64,000 nt of DNA, from positions 744,001 through 808,000 of the forward strand of contig CAWAXG010000075.1 in the NCBI GenBank assembly GCA_963785755.1, read 5' to 3'. This stretch comes from JACCXG01 sp963785755. Its GTDB lineage: Bacteria > Acidobacteriota > Vicinamibacteria > Vicinamibacterales > 2-12-FULL-66-21. Position numbers and translations under genes: made by a program. Positions 1-11,564 of the stretch are shown here, piece by piece. The notes beneath the pieces are model-generated. The model saw only the letters and a list, made by a program, of their open reading frames with translations. It made no database searches and had not been told where the DNA came from. Position 1 is the first letter of the stretch; the number at the start of each line of letters is the position of its first letter.

Positions 1-140
1 CCGCTGAGTTTGCCGAGTTGAAGCGGATCGGCCTCGAGCTCGGATTCGGCCACGTCGAATCCGGGCCCCTGGTCCGCAGCTCGTATCACGCCCACGAACA
101 GACCGACTCGTACGAAGCGGCCGAACGACGGGTCCGGTGA
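1..140 (+). CDS. lipA: Lipoyl synthase, C-terminal end only (partial)
   Basis: The frame that is open from the left edge ends in TGA and encodes about 45 residues. They include GFGHVESGPLVRSSYHA, the conserved C-terminal signature of radical-SAM lipoyl synthases (SGPLVRSSYHA followed by an acidic/polar tail). The iron-sulfur motifs lie outside the window. LipA inserts two sulfurs into octanoyl groups to make the lipoyl cofactor, which the neighbouring pyruvate dehydrogenase E2 requires, so the location makes metabolic sense. The TGA stop overlaps the GTG start of the next gene (GTGA), which suggests translational coupling. Confidence 0.85.
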   Translation, partial: AEFAELKRIGLELGFGHVESGPLVRSSYHAHEQTDSYEAAERRVR

Positions 141-877
141 CCGCGCGGCCGGCGTCCCGTCGGTCGCTTCCCGGCCCGACCTTGAATTCGACGGCGCTCT
201 CGGCCGTTCACCAGCACATCATCACGTGCACTCGCTGTGAGCGGCTGCGCAGCTATTGCGCCCGCATCGCGGCCGAGAAGAAAGCCGCTCATCGAGACGA
301 TACCTACTGGGGACGACCGGTACCGGGGTTCGGGGACCCGCGGGCGCGGGTGCTCGTCCTGGGGCTGGCGCCCGCCGCGCACGGCGCCAACCGCACCGGC
401 CGCGTGTTCACCGGCGACGGCTCCGGCGACTTCCTCATGCGCGCGATGCACGGCGCGGGCTTCGCGAACATCACGACGTCACAACGCGCAGACGATGGGC
501 TGCGGCTGAAGGGGGCGTACATCGCGGCAGCCGTGCGCTGCGCGCCTCCCGACAACAAGCCGCTTCCCGCCGAGATCCTCGCGTGTCACGGTCATCTCGC
601 CGACGAGATCGCGGCGCTGCCGGACATCTCGGTGATTGTCGCGCTCGGACGCATCGCGTTCGACGCGGCGTGGCGTCTGCTCGGCGACCGTGGCGTGGTG
701 ATGCGTCCGAAGCCGGCGTTCGGACATGGGCTGGTCTACCAGCCGCCGGGCGGACCCGCGGTCATCGCGTCCTACCATCCGAGCCGGCAGAACACCAACA
801 CCGGCAAACTGACGGCCGCGATGCTCGCAAGCGTCTTCGCGGATGCGGCGTCGATCGCCGCGAGCGCGCGGCGCTAG
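137..877 (+). CDS. udgB: Uracil-DNA glycosylase, family 5 (UdgB type)
   Basis: This 246-residue protein should remove uracil, and in this family also hypoxanthine and other deaminated bases, from DNA as the first step of base-excision repair. Four cysteines (C31, C34, C135, C150) are spaced as in the 4Fe-4S cluster of thermostable-type UDGs. Motif 1 reads GLAPAAHGANRTGR followed by FTGDGSGDF. That is the family-5 form, which lacks the acidic catalytic residue of family-4 enzymes (GEAPG). The C-terminal motif is HPSRQN. Length fits the family. The GTG start overlaps the lipA stop, so the two are probably co-transcribed. The gene converges on lpdA, with an inverted repeat between them. The first 15 residues are poorly conserved, so a later start is possible. 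Confidence 0.9.
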   Translation: MTARPASRRSLPGPTLNSTALSAVHQHIITCTRCERLRSYCARIAAEKKAAHRDDTYWGRPVPGFGDPRARVLVLGLAPAAHGANRTGRVFTGDGSGDFLMRAMHGAGFANITTSQRADDGLRLKGAYIAAAVRCAPPDNKPLPAEILACHGHLADEIAALPDISVIVALGRIAFDAAWRLLGDRGVVMRPKPAFGHGLVYQPPGGPAVIASYHPSRQNTNTGKLTAAMLASVFADAASIAASARR

Positions 878-921
878 CAATCAGGATCGCCTTCCGGCTG
901 AGGGCCTGTAATTTATCCACT

Positions 922-1009
922 CTCGTGGCTTCCGCTTCCGCTCTTCGCGCGAAGAGCTACGGCGAGACTCGCCGGAGCCTTGGCGGAGGCGGAAGGCGGA
1001 AGCCACGAG
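922..1009. repeat. Imperfect inverted repeat with inner palindrome between convergent genes
   Basis: The left arm CTCGTGGCTTCCGC (922-935) is exactly complementary to the right arm GCGGAAGCCACGAG (996-1009), and the next six bases also pair. Inside lies a second perfect palindrome, GCTCTTCGC/GCGAAGAGC (940-957). It sits between two convergent genes and has no T-run, so it could be a bidirectional, Rho-independent-like stop or a dispersed palindromic (REP-like) element. Whether it recurs in the genome cannot be seen here. Confidence 0.6.
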
Positions 1010-1044
1010 GCACACCTATAAGGTCGCGTGGCTCGAAGCGCGAG

Positions 1045-2481
1045 CTACCCGGCTCCCGACGCGCGCTTGGGGCGGTAGACGTGTGTGGCATGGCCGAAGA
1101 ACACCTCGGCGGCCTCCATCAGTGTTTCGGACAGCGTCGGGTGTGGATGGATCGACATCTTGAGGTCGGTCGCGTTTGCCCCCATCTCGATCGCCAGGAC
1201 GCCTTCGGCGATCAGCTCCCCCGCGCCGGGGCCGACGATGCCGACACCGAGCAGTCGCTGCGTGTCGGGATCGATGATCAGCTTGGTGACGCCGTCGGAC
1301 CGATCGAGTGTCAGGGCCCGGCCGGAGGCGGCCCACGGAAAACGCGCGACCGCGATCTGCCGCCCCTGTTTCTGCGCCTCGCTCTCGGTCAGTCCGCACC
1401 ACGCGAGCTCGGGATCGGTGAAGACGACGGCCGGAATTGCCAGCGGCTCGAATGCCACCTTCTCGCCGGCGATGCTCTCGACCGCGACCCGCCCCTCGTG
1501 CGAGGCCTTGTGCGCCAGCATCGGCTCGCCGACCACGTCGCCAATCGCATAGATCGAAGGTTCCGCGGTCTGGAGCCGCTCGTTCACTTCGATGAACCCG
1601 CGCTGGTTCACCTTCACCTTCGTCTTTTCCAGCCCCGGCACGTTGCCGTTCGGCCGGCGGCCGATCGAGACGAGCACGCGATCGAACGTGCGCTCTTTCG
1701 CGCCCTCGCCCAGCCCCTCACCTTCGAAGGTGACGGCGATCGCGTCCTTCACCGCCTTCATCGCCACGACCTTGGTGTTGAGCAGAACGGCCTCGCACAT
1801 CTTCTCGATCTTCTTGGCGAGGATGTTCACGAGGTCGCGGTCCGCCCCCGGCAGCAGCCCCCCGGTCATCTCGACCACGGTGACCTTCGTGCCAACCGCG
1901 GCATAGACGCTGCCCAGTTCCAGGCCGATGTAGCCGCCGCCAACCACCAGCAGCGACTTGGGGATGTCGGGCAGCTCGAGCGCGCCCGTCGAATCCATCA
2001 CGCGCGGGCTGTCGATCGACAGCCCGGGGACCGTCGCCGGACGCGAGCCCGTGGCAATCACCGCATAGTCGAACCCGAGTGTGCTCGCCGGCTTGCCCTC
2101 GCTCGTGATCTCGAGCGTGCGCGCGTCGCGAAACGCCGCGGTGCCCTGGACGTACGCGATCTTCCGCTGCTTCGACAGCTGTCCGAGGCCGCCGGTCAGC
2201 TGATTCACGACTTTTTCCTTGAACCCGCGCAGCCGATCGAGATCGATCCGCGGCGCCCCGAAGCTGACGCCCCACGCCTCGGCATGCTTCGCCTCGTCAA
2301 TCAGCTTGGCGACGTGCAGCAGCGCCTTCGACGGGATACACCCGCGATACAGACACACGCCGCCCGGATTGGTGGCCGGGTCGACCAGGGTCACACGCAT
2401 GCCGAGATCGGCCGCGTAAAACGCCGCCGCATACCCCCCGGGCCCGGCGCCGACGACAACTACATGGGGATTCGAAGACAT
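1045..2481 (-). CDS. lpdA: Dihydrolipoyl dehydrogenase (E3)
   Basis: This 478-residue FAD flavoprotein reoxidises the dihydrolipoyl arm of 2-oxo-acid dehydrogenase complexes with NAD+. The N-terminal FAD fold is GAGPGG. The redox-active disulfide is C43-C48 in GGVCLYRGCIPSK. A second GXGXXG (VVGGGYIGLE) marks the NAD domain. The C-terminal interface carries HPHPTLSE with the catalytic His-Glu pair. Length matches canonical E3. It is the last gene of the aceE-aceF-lpdA set, although a 114-bp GCACGT repeat island separates it from aceF. No extra N-terminal lipoyl domain is present. Function is certain; use by other 2-oxo-acid dehydrogenases is also likely. Confidence 0.97.
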   Translation of the reverse strand: MSSNPHVVVVGAGPGGYAAAFYAADLGMRVTLVDPATNPGGVCLYRGCIPSKALLHVAKLIDEAKHAEAWGVSFGAPRIDLDRLRGFKEKVVNQLTGGLGQLSKQRKIAYVQGTAAFRDARTLEITSEGKPASTLGFDYAVIATGSRPATVPGLSIDSPRVMDSTGALELPDIPKSLLVVGGGYIGLELGSVYAAVGTKVTVVEMTGGLLPGADRDLVNILAKKIEKMCEAVLLNTKVVAMKAVKDAIAVTFEGEGLGEGAKERTFDRVLVSIGRRPNGNVPGLEKTKVKVNQRGFIEVNERLQTAEPSIYAIGDVVGEPMLAHKASHEGRVAVESIAGEKVAFEPLAIPAVVFTDPELAWCGLTESEAQKQGRQIAVARFPWAASGRALTLDRSDGVTKLIIDPDTQRLLGVGIVGPGAGELIAEGVLAIEMGANATDLKMSIHPHPTLSETLMEAAEVFFGHATHVYRPKRASGAG

Positions 2482-2510
2482 AGGAATGGTCTCAGAGGCT
2501 GCCCATCACC

Positions 2511-2624
2511 GCGAGCACGTAGCACGCAGCACGAGCACGTAGCACGCAGCACGAGCAACACGTAGGCACGTGAGCACGCAGCACGAAAGCACGTTCGCAC
2601 CCAGCACGCAGGACGTGGCACGTC
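2511..2624. repeat. GCACGT repeat island 1 (single-armed)
   Basis: About 110 bp between aceF and lpdA consist almost entirely of variants of GCACG(T/C)AGCAC. A 20-bp unit (AGCACGTAGCACGCAGCACG) occurs twice in tandem from about 2513. The aceF-side end reads GCACGAAAGCACGT, then CGCACCCAGCACG, and ends just before the aceF stop codon. The same end sequence recurs in the islands near 48.7 and 57.5 kb. It interrupts an operon yet contains no terminator-like T-run. Confidence 0.85.
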
Positions 2625-4100
2625 CTACAGCGCCAGCACGAACGGCTGTTCGAGCGCTTCGCACACCCACCGCAGGAAGCGCGCCGCGTCGGCGCCGTCA
2701 ATGACGCGGTGGTCGTAGGACAACGAAAGCGGCAGCAGCAGGCGTGGCTCGAACGCGCCCTCGTCTTCGACGCCCGCGGGATGCCACACCGGCTCCAACG
2801 ATGCGCGCGAGACGCCCAGGATCGCGACTTCGGGCCAGTTGACGATGGGGGTGAACGAGGTCCCGCCGATCCCGCCGAGGTTGGTGATCGTGAAACCGCC
2901 GCCCTGCATGTCCTCGAGCCCGAGCTTGCCGTTCCGCGCCTTCTCCGAGGCCTGCGCCAGTTCCTTCGCCAGATCCATGATGCCCTTGCGATCGACATCG
3001 CGGATGACTGGAACCAGGAGCCCGCGCGGCGTATCGGCCGCGACGCCGATGTGAATCGACTTCTTGTAGACGATCTCGCTCCTGGCGGCGTCAAGCGAGC
3101 TGTTGAACTGCGGGAATCGCTGCAGCGCGCCCGCGACCACCTTCAGCGCGATCGCCGTCATCGTCAGCTTGCCGCCGCCACGCTCGGCCTGCGGGGCGAA
3201 CCGCTTGCGCAGCCCCTCGAGCGCCATGATGTCCGCCCGATCGTGCTGGGTGACGTGCGGAATCGTGTTCCACGCGTGCGACAGATGCTCCGCGGTCTTG
3301 CGGCGGATGTTCGACATCGGCTTCCGCTCGACCTGGCCCCACTTGCTGAAATCCGGCAGCGGGACCGCGGTCGCCGCGGCACCCGCGCCGCCGCCCCCGC
3401 CCGACATCGCCGAGCGGACGTACGCCTGCACGTCCTCGGTGTTGATGCGTCCCTCTGGCCCCGAACCTGACACGAGATGGATGTCCACGCCGAGCTCGCG
3501 TGCGAGGCGGCGGACCGACGGCGCGGCTGGGGCCGCAGGGGTTTTCGGTGCGTCCGGTTCCGCCGGGGCCTGCGCACGCGCGCCGCGGTTGATGTCGACG
3601 ACTTCTCCACGGGGTCTCTGCGGCGGCGGGCCCGCGTAGTCGGCCTCGGCGTCGGCGTCTACTTCTTCGTGGCTCCGGCCAGGGACGACTGCCTGGCTCA
3701 GCCCGCCTTCCTCAGGACCGCCGGGTGGCTGCGGCTTGGGTTTCGGTGCGCCCTTGTCGGCGGCCTTTTCTTCAGGAGGCGCTGGTCTCTGCGCGGCCGC
3801 CCGCTTGTCACCGCTCCCCTTCTCGGCAGGTTTCGCCGCGGGCGCCGCGGCCGGCTGGCTATCTTCTCCACTCAGGGTCAGGACGACCTGACCGACCTTG
3901 ACCTTGTCCCCCTGTTTGACCTTGACCTCGCCAATCGTGCCGCTCACGTCCGACGGCACCTCGATCGTGGCCTTGTCGGTCTCGAGCTCGAGGACGGGCT
4001 GATCTTTCTCGAGCTTGTCGCCTGCCTTGACCAGGATACGGACGACGTCGCCAGCGGAGACGTTCTCTCCGAGCTCGGGGATCTTGAAGTCAGTGGGCAT
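2625..4100 (-). CDS. aceF: Dihydrolipoyl acetyltransferase (E2 of pyruvate dehydrogenase)
   Basis: This 491-residue core subunit transfers the acetyl group to CoA. Residues 1-75 are one lipoyl domain with the lipoylated lysine K43 in ETDKATIEVPS. Residues about 80-185 are a long Ala/Pro/Lys-rich linker. Residues about 190-230 are the peripheral subunit-binding domain (RRLARELGVDI, then GPEGRINTEDV). The rest is the catalytic domain with DHRVIDG near the C-terminus (H464 and D468). A single lipoyl domain is fewer than the three in Escherichia coli. The gene starts 25 bp after aceE ends, consistent with co-transcription. Its C-terminus abuts the first GCACGT island. Confidence 0.97.
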   Translation of the reverse strand: MPTDFKIPELGENVSAGDVVRILVKAGDKLEKDQPVLELETDKATIEVPSDVSGTIGEVKVKQGDKVKVGQVVLTLSGEDSQPAAAPAAKPAEKGSGDKRAAAQRPAPPEEKAADKGAPKPKPQPPGGPEEGGLSQAVVPGRSHEEVDADAEADYAGPPPQRPRGEVVDINRGARAQAPAEPDAPKTPAAPAAPSVRRLARELGVDIHLVSGSGPEGRINTEDVQAYVRSAMSGGGGGAGAAATAVPLPDFSKWGQVERKPMSNIRRKTAEHLSHAWNTIPHVTQHDRADIMALEGLRKRFAPQAERGGGKLTMTAIALKVVAGALQRFPQFNSSLDAARSEIVYKKSIHIGVAADTPRGLLVPVIRDVDRKGIMDLAKELAQASEKARNGKLGLEDMQGGGFTITNLGGIGGTSFTPIVNWPEVAILGVSRASLEPVWHPAGVEDEGAFEPRLLLPLSLSYDHRVIDGADAARFLRWVCEALEQPFVLAL

Positions 4101-4125
4101 GGGTGTCCGTGATTGTCAGTCGCGT

Positions 4126-6799
4126 TCAGCTTCTCGCCGGCTCTTTCTTCGCAGGGTCGATGCCGAGATCCTTGAGCGCCGCCGCGACCACTTTGCGATC
4201 GAGCTGGCCGGCCTCGGCCAGCTCCGCGAGCGTCGCCACCGTGATGAAGCGCCGATCGACTTCGAAATGCTGCCGCAGCGACGCCCGATCCTCGCTGCGT
4301 CCAAACCCGTCGGTGCCGAGCGAGCGCATCCGCCGCGGCATCCACTGGTCGATCGAATCGGGCAGCACCTTCAGGTAATCGGAGGCGGCGACGAAGACGC
4401 CCGGTGCTTCCTTGAAACACTGCGAGACGTAGGGCACCCGTGGCTTCTGATCCGGGTTCAGCATGTTCCAGCGGTCGCATGCATGCCCGTCGCGGTACAG
4501 CTCCTGATAGCTGGTGACGCTCCACACGTCGGCGGCGACGCCGTACTTCTCGAGCATCGTCTGAGCCGCCAGCACCTCGTTCAGGATCGCGCCGCTGCCG
4601 AGCAGGTTGGCCTTCATCTTGGCCTTGTTGGCGGCGGGCCGGAGCAGGTACATGCCTTTGACGATGCCGTCGCGGGCGCCTTCGGGCATCGGCGGCATCT
4701 CGGTACTGTTCATTCATCACCGTGATGTAGTAGAAGACGTGCTCCTGCTCCTTGTACATGCGGCGGATGCCGTCCTGGATGATGACCGCGAGCTCGTAAG
4801 CAAAGGCCGGATCGTAGGAAACGACGTTGGGATAGCACAGCGACATGACGTGACTGTTCCCGTCCTGGTGCTGCAGCCCTTCCCCGGCGAGCGTCGTCCG
4901 GCCCGCGGTGCCACCCAGCAGGAACCCGCGGGTGCGGGAATCGGCGGCCGCCCAGATCAAGTCGCCGACCCGCTGGAAGCCGAACATCGAGTAATAGATG
5001 AAGAACGGGATCGTGTTGACGCCGTGATTCGCGTAGGCGGTGCCGGCGGCAATGAAGGATGACAGCGATCCGGCCTCGGTGATGCCCTCCTCCAGGATCT
5101 GTCCGTCCTGCGCTTCCTTGTAGTACAGCAGCGTGTCCATGTCGACCGGCTCGTACTTCTGGCCGACGTGGGAGTAGATGCCGACCTGGCGAAACAGCGA
5201 CTCCATCCCGAACGTGCGCGCCTCGTCTGGCACGATCGGCACGACCAGCTCACCGAGGTCCTTGTCACGAAGCAGCTTCGAGAGCAGGCGGACGAACACC
5301 ATCGTGGTCGAGGCCTTCCGGCCTTCCGTGCCCTTGAAGAACTCGTCGAAGAGATCGGTGGCCGAGAGCTGGAGCGGAGCCGCCTTTTCGGTGCGCGTCG
5401 GCACGAAGCCGCCGAGCGACTTGCGGCGCTCCCGGAGGTACTGGAGCTCGTCGCTGTCTTCGGACGGCCGGTAGAACGGCGCTTCCGCGATCTCGTCGTC
5501 TGAAACCGGAATCCCGAAGCGGGTGCGGAACGATCGCAGATCGGACTCGTTCAGTTTCTTCTGCTGGTGCGTGATGTTCTTGCCTTCGCCGGCTTCGCCG
5601 AGGCCGTAGCCCTTGATCGTGCGCGCGAGAATGACGGTGGGCTGCCCAGTGTGCTCGACCGCGGCCTTGTAGGCGTTGTAGACCTTCACCGGGTCGTGGC
5701 CGCCGAGACGAAGCTTCTTCAGCTGATCGTCGGAGAGATGCTTCACCATATCGAGCAGCCGGGGATCGACGCCGAAGAAGTGCTCCCGGAAGTAGGCGCC
5801 CGTCTCGACCGCATACTTCTGATACTGCCCGTCGACGATCTCACCCATCCGCCTCGCGAGCAGCCCTTCCTTGTCGGCCGCGAGCAGCGGATCCCAGTCG
5901 CTTCCCCAGAGCACCTTGATGACGTTCCATCCGGCGCCGCGGAAGTTGGCCTCGAGCTCCTGCACGATCTGCCCGTTGCCGCGCACCGGGCCGTCGAGAC
6001 GCTGGAGGTTGCAGTTGATGACGAAAATGAGGTTGTCGAGTTTTTCACGGGCGGCGAGGCTGATGGCGCCGAGTGATTCCGGTTCGTCCGTCTCACCGTC
6101 GCCGAGGAAGGCCCACACCTTCGAGGCCGACGGCTTCTTGAGGTTGCGATCTTCGAGGTAGCGGTTGAACCGCGCCTGATAGATCGACATGATCGGACCG
6201 AGGCCCATCGAGACGGTCGGGAACTGCCAGAAGTCCGGCATCAGCCACGGATGCGGATACGAAGACAAGCCGCCGCCGGGCTGGAGCTCGCGGCGGAAGT
6301 TGTGCAGCTTCTCGACCGGCAGCCGTCCCTCGAGGAACGCGCGCGAGTAGATGCCGGGTGCCGCGTGTCCCTGGAAGTAGATGATGTCGGCGTCGCCGTC
6401 GGTCTCGCTGCCGCGGAAGAAGTGGTTGAATCCGACTTCGTAGAGGGTCGCGGCGGAGGCGTAGGTCGAGATGTGGCCGCCGATCCCGTCCGACAGGCGG
6501 TTGGCCCGGACGACCATCGCCATGGCGTTCCAGCGGACCAGGCTCTTGATCCGGCGCTCGAGCTCCTGGTTGCCAGGCAGCGGGACCTGATCCTCGGGAA
6601 GGATGGAATTGACGTAGGCAGTGACGGCCGTGAATGGCAGGGAGACGCCCGCCATTCGCGCGTGGTGCCGCAGTGCGGAGAGCAGCCGCTGGACGCGGCC
6701 CCGGTCCCCCTGTCCGATCACGTACTCGAGCGACTCGATCCACTCCCGCTGCTCGAGCGATTCGATCTCGGAGGCGTCGCGCGGCGCAATGTTCCTCAT
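4126..6799 (-). CDS. aceE: Pyruvate dehydrogenase E1, homodimeric type (one frameshift in this sequence)
   Basis: This is the thiamine-diphosphate-dependent E1 that decarboxylates pyruvate and reductively acetylates E2. The intact product would be 890 residues, close to the 887 of E. coli AceE, with the homodimeric N-terminus, GDGETDEPES (ThDP/Mg2+ site) and YYITVMNEQY. Immediately after MNEQY the frame changes: removing one G of the GG at 4702-4703 restores EMPPMPEG and the whole C-terminal domain (RWNMLNPD, LGTDGFGRSE, HHFEVD-type ending). The start at 6799 is chosen because AGAGGA lies seven bases upstream; an in-frame ATG at 6829 would add ten residues. The break is probably a sequence error, since both halves are fully conserved. 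It is the first gene of the operon. Confidence 0.93.
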
Positions 6800-6922
6800 G
6801 TATGAATCCTCTGGCTCATCGCGAAGCACCGCTTCGACGTCCGGGGTTCTTCGCTCCTGTACAATTCACCATTCTAGTCCCGCGGCGTGACGGCCGCCAA
6901 CGGGGTCCTGTTTGGCAAATAC

Positions 6923-8647
<1,725 letters not shown>

Positions 8648-8666
8648 GTGGACGGAGAGTGCGCCG

Positions 8667-10922
8667 TCAACGATTCCCTGATTGCAACGCGCTGAGATCC
8701 ACGGGCCGCTGATGCTTCGGGAGGGACAAGTAGTACTCGAGCATCGGCTTGTCGTCGGTCAGGATGGGTCCGTCCCCGAGGAACGCACGGAACTCGCGCG
8801 CACCGGCCGTGTATTGCCCGAGCAGCGCGTCGACGTCGGGAAAGCCGGCCGCGTCGAGTGACGGCTGCAGTGCCGGCGATCCGAACCGGCTGGCCAGCGC
8901 GGCGCGATCGAGGGTGAGCGGCCGCGTCGATCCGATCAGCAGCGATCCGTTGACCCAGACGGTCGTCTCGGGAAACACCGTCTGAAACGTTCTGGCGATC
9001 AGCTTGTAATCCACTTCCGATCGCGGCCCCACCCACTGCACCATCACGCCGCCGTCGTTCAACGCGCGGCGCGCCAGCTCGAAGTACTCGCGCGAATAGA
9101 GCAGCCCCGCACCCGCGTGGGTCGGCTGGATGATGTCGGCGGTGATGACGTCGTAGCGTTCGCGGCCGACGAGCAGAAAGTTCCGCGCATCATCGACGGT
9201 GACCCGCACGTTCTGCCGCCGCAGCACGTCTTCGTTGATGTGCGTGAACCACGTCGCCGCCTCGATCACGCCGGGAGCGAGCTCGACGATGTCCACCTGG
9301 AGCTGCGGATGCAGGCCGACCGCGCCGGCCGTGGCCCCGCCCCCGAGTCCGATGACGAGCGCGCGGCGTGGCGCGGGATGCAGCAGCGCCGGCAGGTGGC
9401 CAATCTGCCGATGCAGACGAACCACATCCCGCCCGTCGCTCGCCTGGTGCAGGCCATCGAGATAGAGTTGGCGTCCACCGAGCTCCCGGATGTGGACGCT
9501 GACGGTTGTCTGCACCCCTTCGCGCTTGAAGAAGATCCGCCCCGCGTCGCGGTAGCGTTTCGTCAGCCCCGTCACGAACGGATCGGGCAGCTCCTGCAGC
9601 GTCATGACGTAGCCGACGACGAGGATCGCGACGAGCGCCGCGGCGATCGGCGATGAGCGGCGGACGGTCCTCGCGGTGAGACAGACGCCGAGCGCGATGT
9701 TGATGCCCGCGACAACGGCGAGGGACCGTGCACTGCCCAACCAGGGCAGGAGCACGAATCCGGAGAGCAGCGAACCGGCAATCGCGCCGAACAGGTTGAG
9801 CCCATAGAGGAGACCAAGGCGTTTGCCCGCCGTCGCGGCGGCGCGCACCCACAACCGGATTCCGATCGGAAAGGCCGCCCCCATCAATATCGCGCTGGGC
9901 ACGATGGCGATCGCCGCGCCGGCAATCGCGCCCTCCGCGGCCCAGTCCGCCTGATACTGCAGACCGAGCAGCACGAAGCCGGCAGTCGCGGCCACGCCGA
10001 TCGCCGTGTGCAGCAGGCCGAACCACGCCAGCGAGAGGTCGGTGCGGCGCAGGATCGGGGCCACGAGCAGGCTTCCGGCGGCAATACCGCCGAGCACCGA
10101 CGCGAGCATCGCCGTGAACGCATACGTGGTCGCGGGGAAGTACAGGACGAGCGTGCGGAACCAGATCACTTCCAGCGCCAGGGCAGTCATTCCGGACACG
10201 GCGAATGCGATCGGGATCAGCCGGGAGCCTGGCTCCGTGGGTGCTGCGTGATCGGCGGATTGCACCGCTGCGCCCGGACCCGGCTCGGAGGCCGAACCCG
10301 CGGCGCCTTCCATCGGGCGCAATCGGGAGTCCAGGGCAAGCGCGCCGAGACCGACGATCAGGTTGATCACCGCGCCGATACGAAAAGCCCCGCTGACGCC
10401 GATCGACCCGATGAGCACGTATCCGGCGGCGAGCGCGCCCACGATCGCCCCGGCGGTGTTGATGCCATAGAGCAGGCTGATCCGGGGACCGATCTCCGCA
10501 CTGCTGGCAAGCGATGAACGGAGGATCAACGGCAGTGTGGCTCCCATCAGACAGGTCGGCAGGAGCAGGACCATCGCGCAGCACGCGATCCGGACGATCA
10601 CCCGCACGACCGGTCCGGAGCCGGCGCTGAGCGGGACGTAGACCGCGGCAAGCGCGTCGAGCAGCAGCGGCGAGCTCAACGCCGTCACGGCGATCAGCAG
10701 TTCGGCGACCCCGAACCAGCGAAGCGGACGCCGAACGCGGTCAGCCAGGCGCCCCGCCGCGAAGCTGCCCATCGCGAGTCCCGCCATGAAACAGGCCAGC
10801 ACCGTGCTCGCGGCGTGGACTGTGACGCCAAACACGAGCGAGAGCATCCGCAGCCAGACGACCTGATAGATGAGGGCGCTGAGACCCGAGAGGAAGAACA
10901 GCGCCGCGAGCGGGAGAAGCAT
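8667..10922 (-). CDS. Fused MFS-like membrane domain and spermidine synthase-like domain
   Basis: This 751-residue protein belongs to a recognised bacterial fusion family. Residues 1 to about 430 form many hydrophobic helices, starting with LSGLSALIYQVVWLRML, followed by a repeat of the same theme. Residues about 480-700 form a Rossmann methyltransferase/spermidine-synthase fold with VIGLGGGATAGAV (ligand-binding glycine loop), VDIVELAPGV and DDARNFL. The usual spermidine synthase substrate site is only loosely kept, so true polyamine synthesis is doubtful. It is in the inner membrane with the soluble domain probably cytoplasmic. The 5' end faces a truncated paralogue only 20 bp away. It is convergent with the M49-like gene. 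Confidence 0.8.
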   Translation of the reverse strand: MLLPLAALFFLSGLSALIYQVVWLRMLSLVFGVTVHAASTVLACFMAGLAMGSFAAGRLADRVRRPLRWFGVAELLIAVTALSSPLLLDALAAVYVPLSAGSGPVVRVIVRIACCAMVLLLPTCLMGATLPLILRSSLASSAEIGPRISLLYGINTAGAIVGALAAGYVLIGSIGVSGAFRIGAVINLIVGLGALALDSRLRPMEGAAGSASEPGPGAAVQSADHAAPTEPGSRLIPIAFAVSGMTALALEVIWFRTLVLYFPATTYAFTAMLASVLGGIAAGSLLVAPILRRTDLSLAWFGLLHTAIGVAATAGFVLLGLQYQADWAAEGAIAGAAIAIVPSAILMGAAFPIGIRLWVRAAATAGKRLGLLYGLNLFGAIAGSLLSGFVLLPWLGSARSLAVVAGINIALGVCLTARTVRRSSPIAAALVAILVVGYVMTLQELPDPFVTGLTKRYRDAGRIFFKREGVQTTVSVHIRELGGRQLYLDGLHQASDGRDVVRLHRQIGHLPALLHPAPRRALVIGLGGGATAGAVGLHPQLQVDIVELAPGVIEAATWFTHINEDVLRRQNVRVTVDDARNFLLVGRERYDVITADIIQPTHAGAGLLYSREYFELARRALNDGGVMVQWVGPRSEVDYKLIARTFQTVFPETTVWVNGSLLIGSTRPLTLDRAALASRFGSPALQPSLDAAGFPDVDALLGQYTAGAREFRAFLGDGPILTDDKPMLEYYLSLPKHQRPVDLSALQSGNR

Positions 10923-10942
10923 CAGGGGGGCATGATGGCATA

Positions 10943-11557
10943 ATGCGCGTTTTCCATGGCCCCGCGCGCATGATCACCACCACCGCCCGCCGGGTGCCGC
11001 CGGTCCTGGCGCTGCTCGCGATCCTGTTCTTCGTGTCGGGAACGAGCGCGCTGATCTACCAGGTGCTCTGGCTGCGGCTGCTGGGCCTGGTCTTTGGCGT
11101 GACGGTCTACGCGGCCAGCACCGTCTGGGCCGCGTTCATGGCTGGCCTCGCGCTCGGCAGTCTGGCCGGCGGCCGCGCCGCCGATCGCGCCCGGCGCCCT
11201 CTCGTCTGGCTGGCCGCGGCCGAAGCCCTGATCGGCCTCACCGCGCTCGCGACGCCGTTCGCCCTCGATCTGCTGCAGCGTGCGTACGCGGCGCTGCACC
11301 CCTCACTGAACAGCTCGCTCGTCACGCTCACCCTCGTCCGTCTCGCCATCTCGCTCGCGGTCCTGATCGTGCCGTCGTCGCTCATGGGCGCGACGTTGCC
11401 GCTGATCGTCAAGTCGTCTATTGGCGAGGGAGAAGGGCTGGGTGGTCGAGTGAGTGTCCTGTACGCGACCAACACCGCCGGCGCGATCGCTCGCCCGACC
11501 TCAGCGGCGTCAAGGGCGACGTCGAGCGCCATGTCGAACGCCAGTGACAAACCGTGA
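10943..11557 (+). pseudogene. Truncated paralogue of the fused MFS/spermidine-synthase gene
   Basis: Residues about 25-180 closely match the start of the divergent neighbour: SGTSALIYQVLWLRLLGLVF against SGLSALIYQVVWLRMLSLVF, then FMAGLALGS, LMGATLPLI and LYATNTAGAI. After NTAGAI similarity stops abruptly and only 22 unrelated residues follow. The second half of the transporter and the whole synthase domain are missing, and no other frame restores them, so this is a deletion rather than a frameshift. The broken 3' end lies beside GCACGT island 2. An internal ATG at 10970 is an alternative start. A short product could still be made, but it is unlikely to function like the full protein. Confidence 0.75.
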
Positions 11558-11564
11558 AATCCCG

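Noticed and set aside
256..2565. A 769-codon plus-strand frame across udgB and lpdA
   Set aside because: It covers two well-supported genes in other frames, is extremely arginine-rich and has no recognisable motif.
4690..4715. Programmed frameshift in aceE
   Set aside because: There is no slippery heptamer or downstream pseudoknot. A single extra G explains it, as in the other broken genes, and the family is not known to use frameshifting.
10922..11557. Frameshift instead of truncation in the second MFS/synthase paralogue
   Set aside because: All three frames after NTAGAI were read; none resumes similarity to the full-length neighbour before the next gene.
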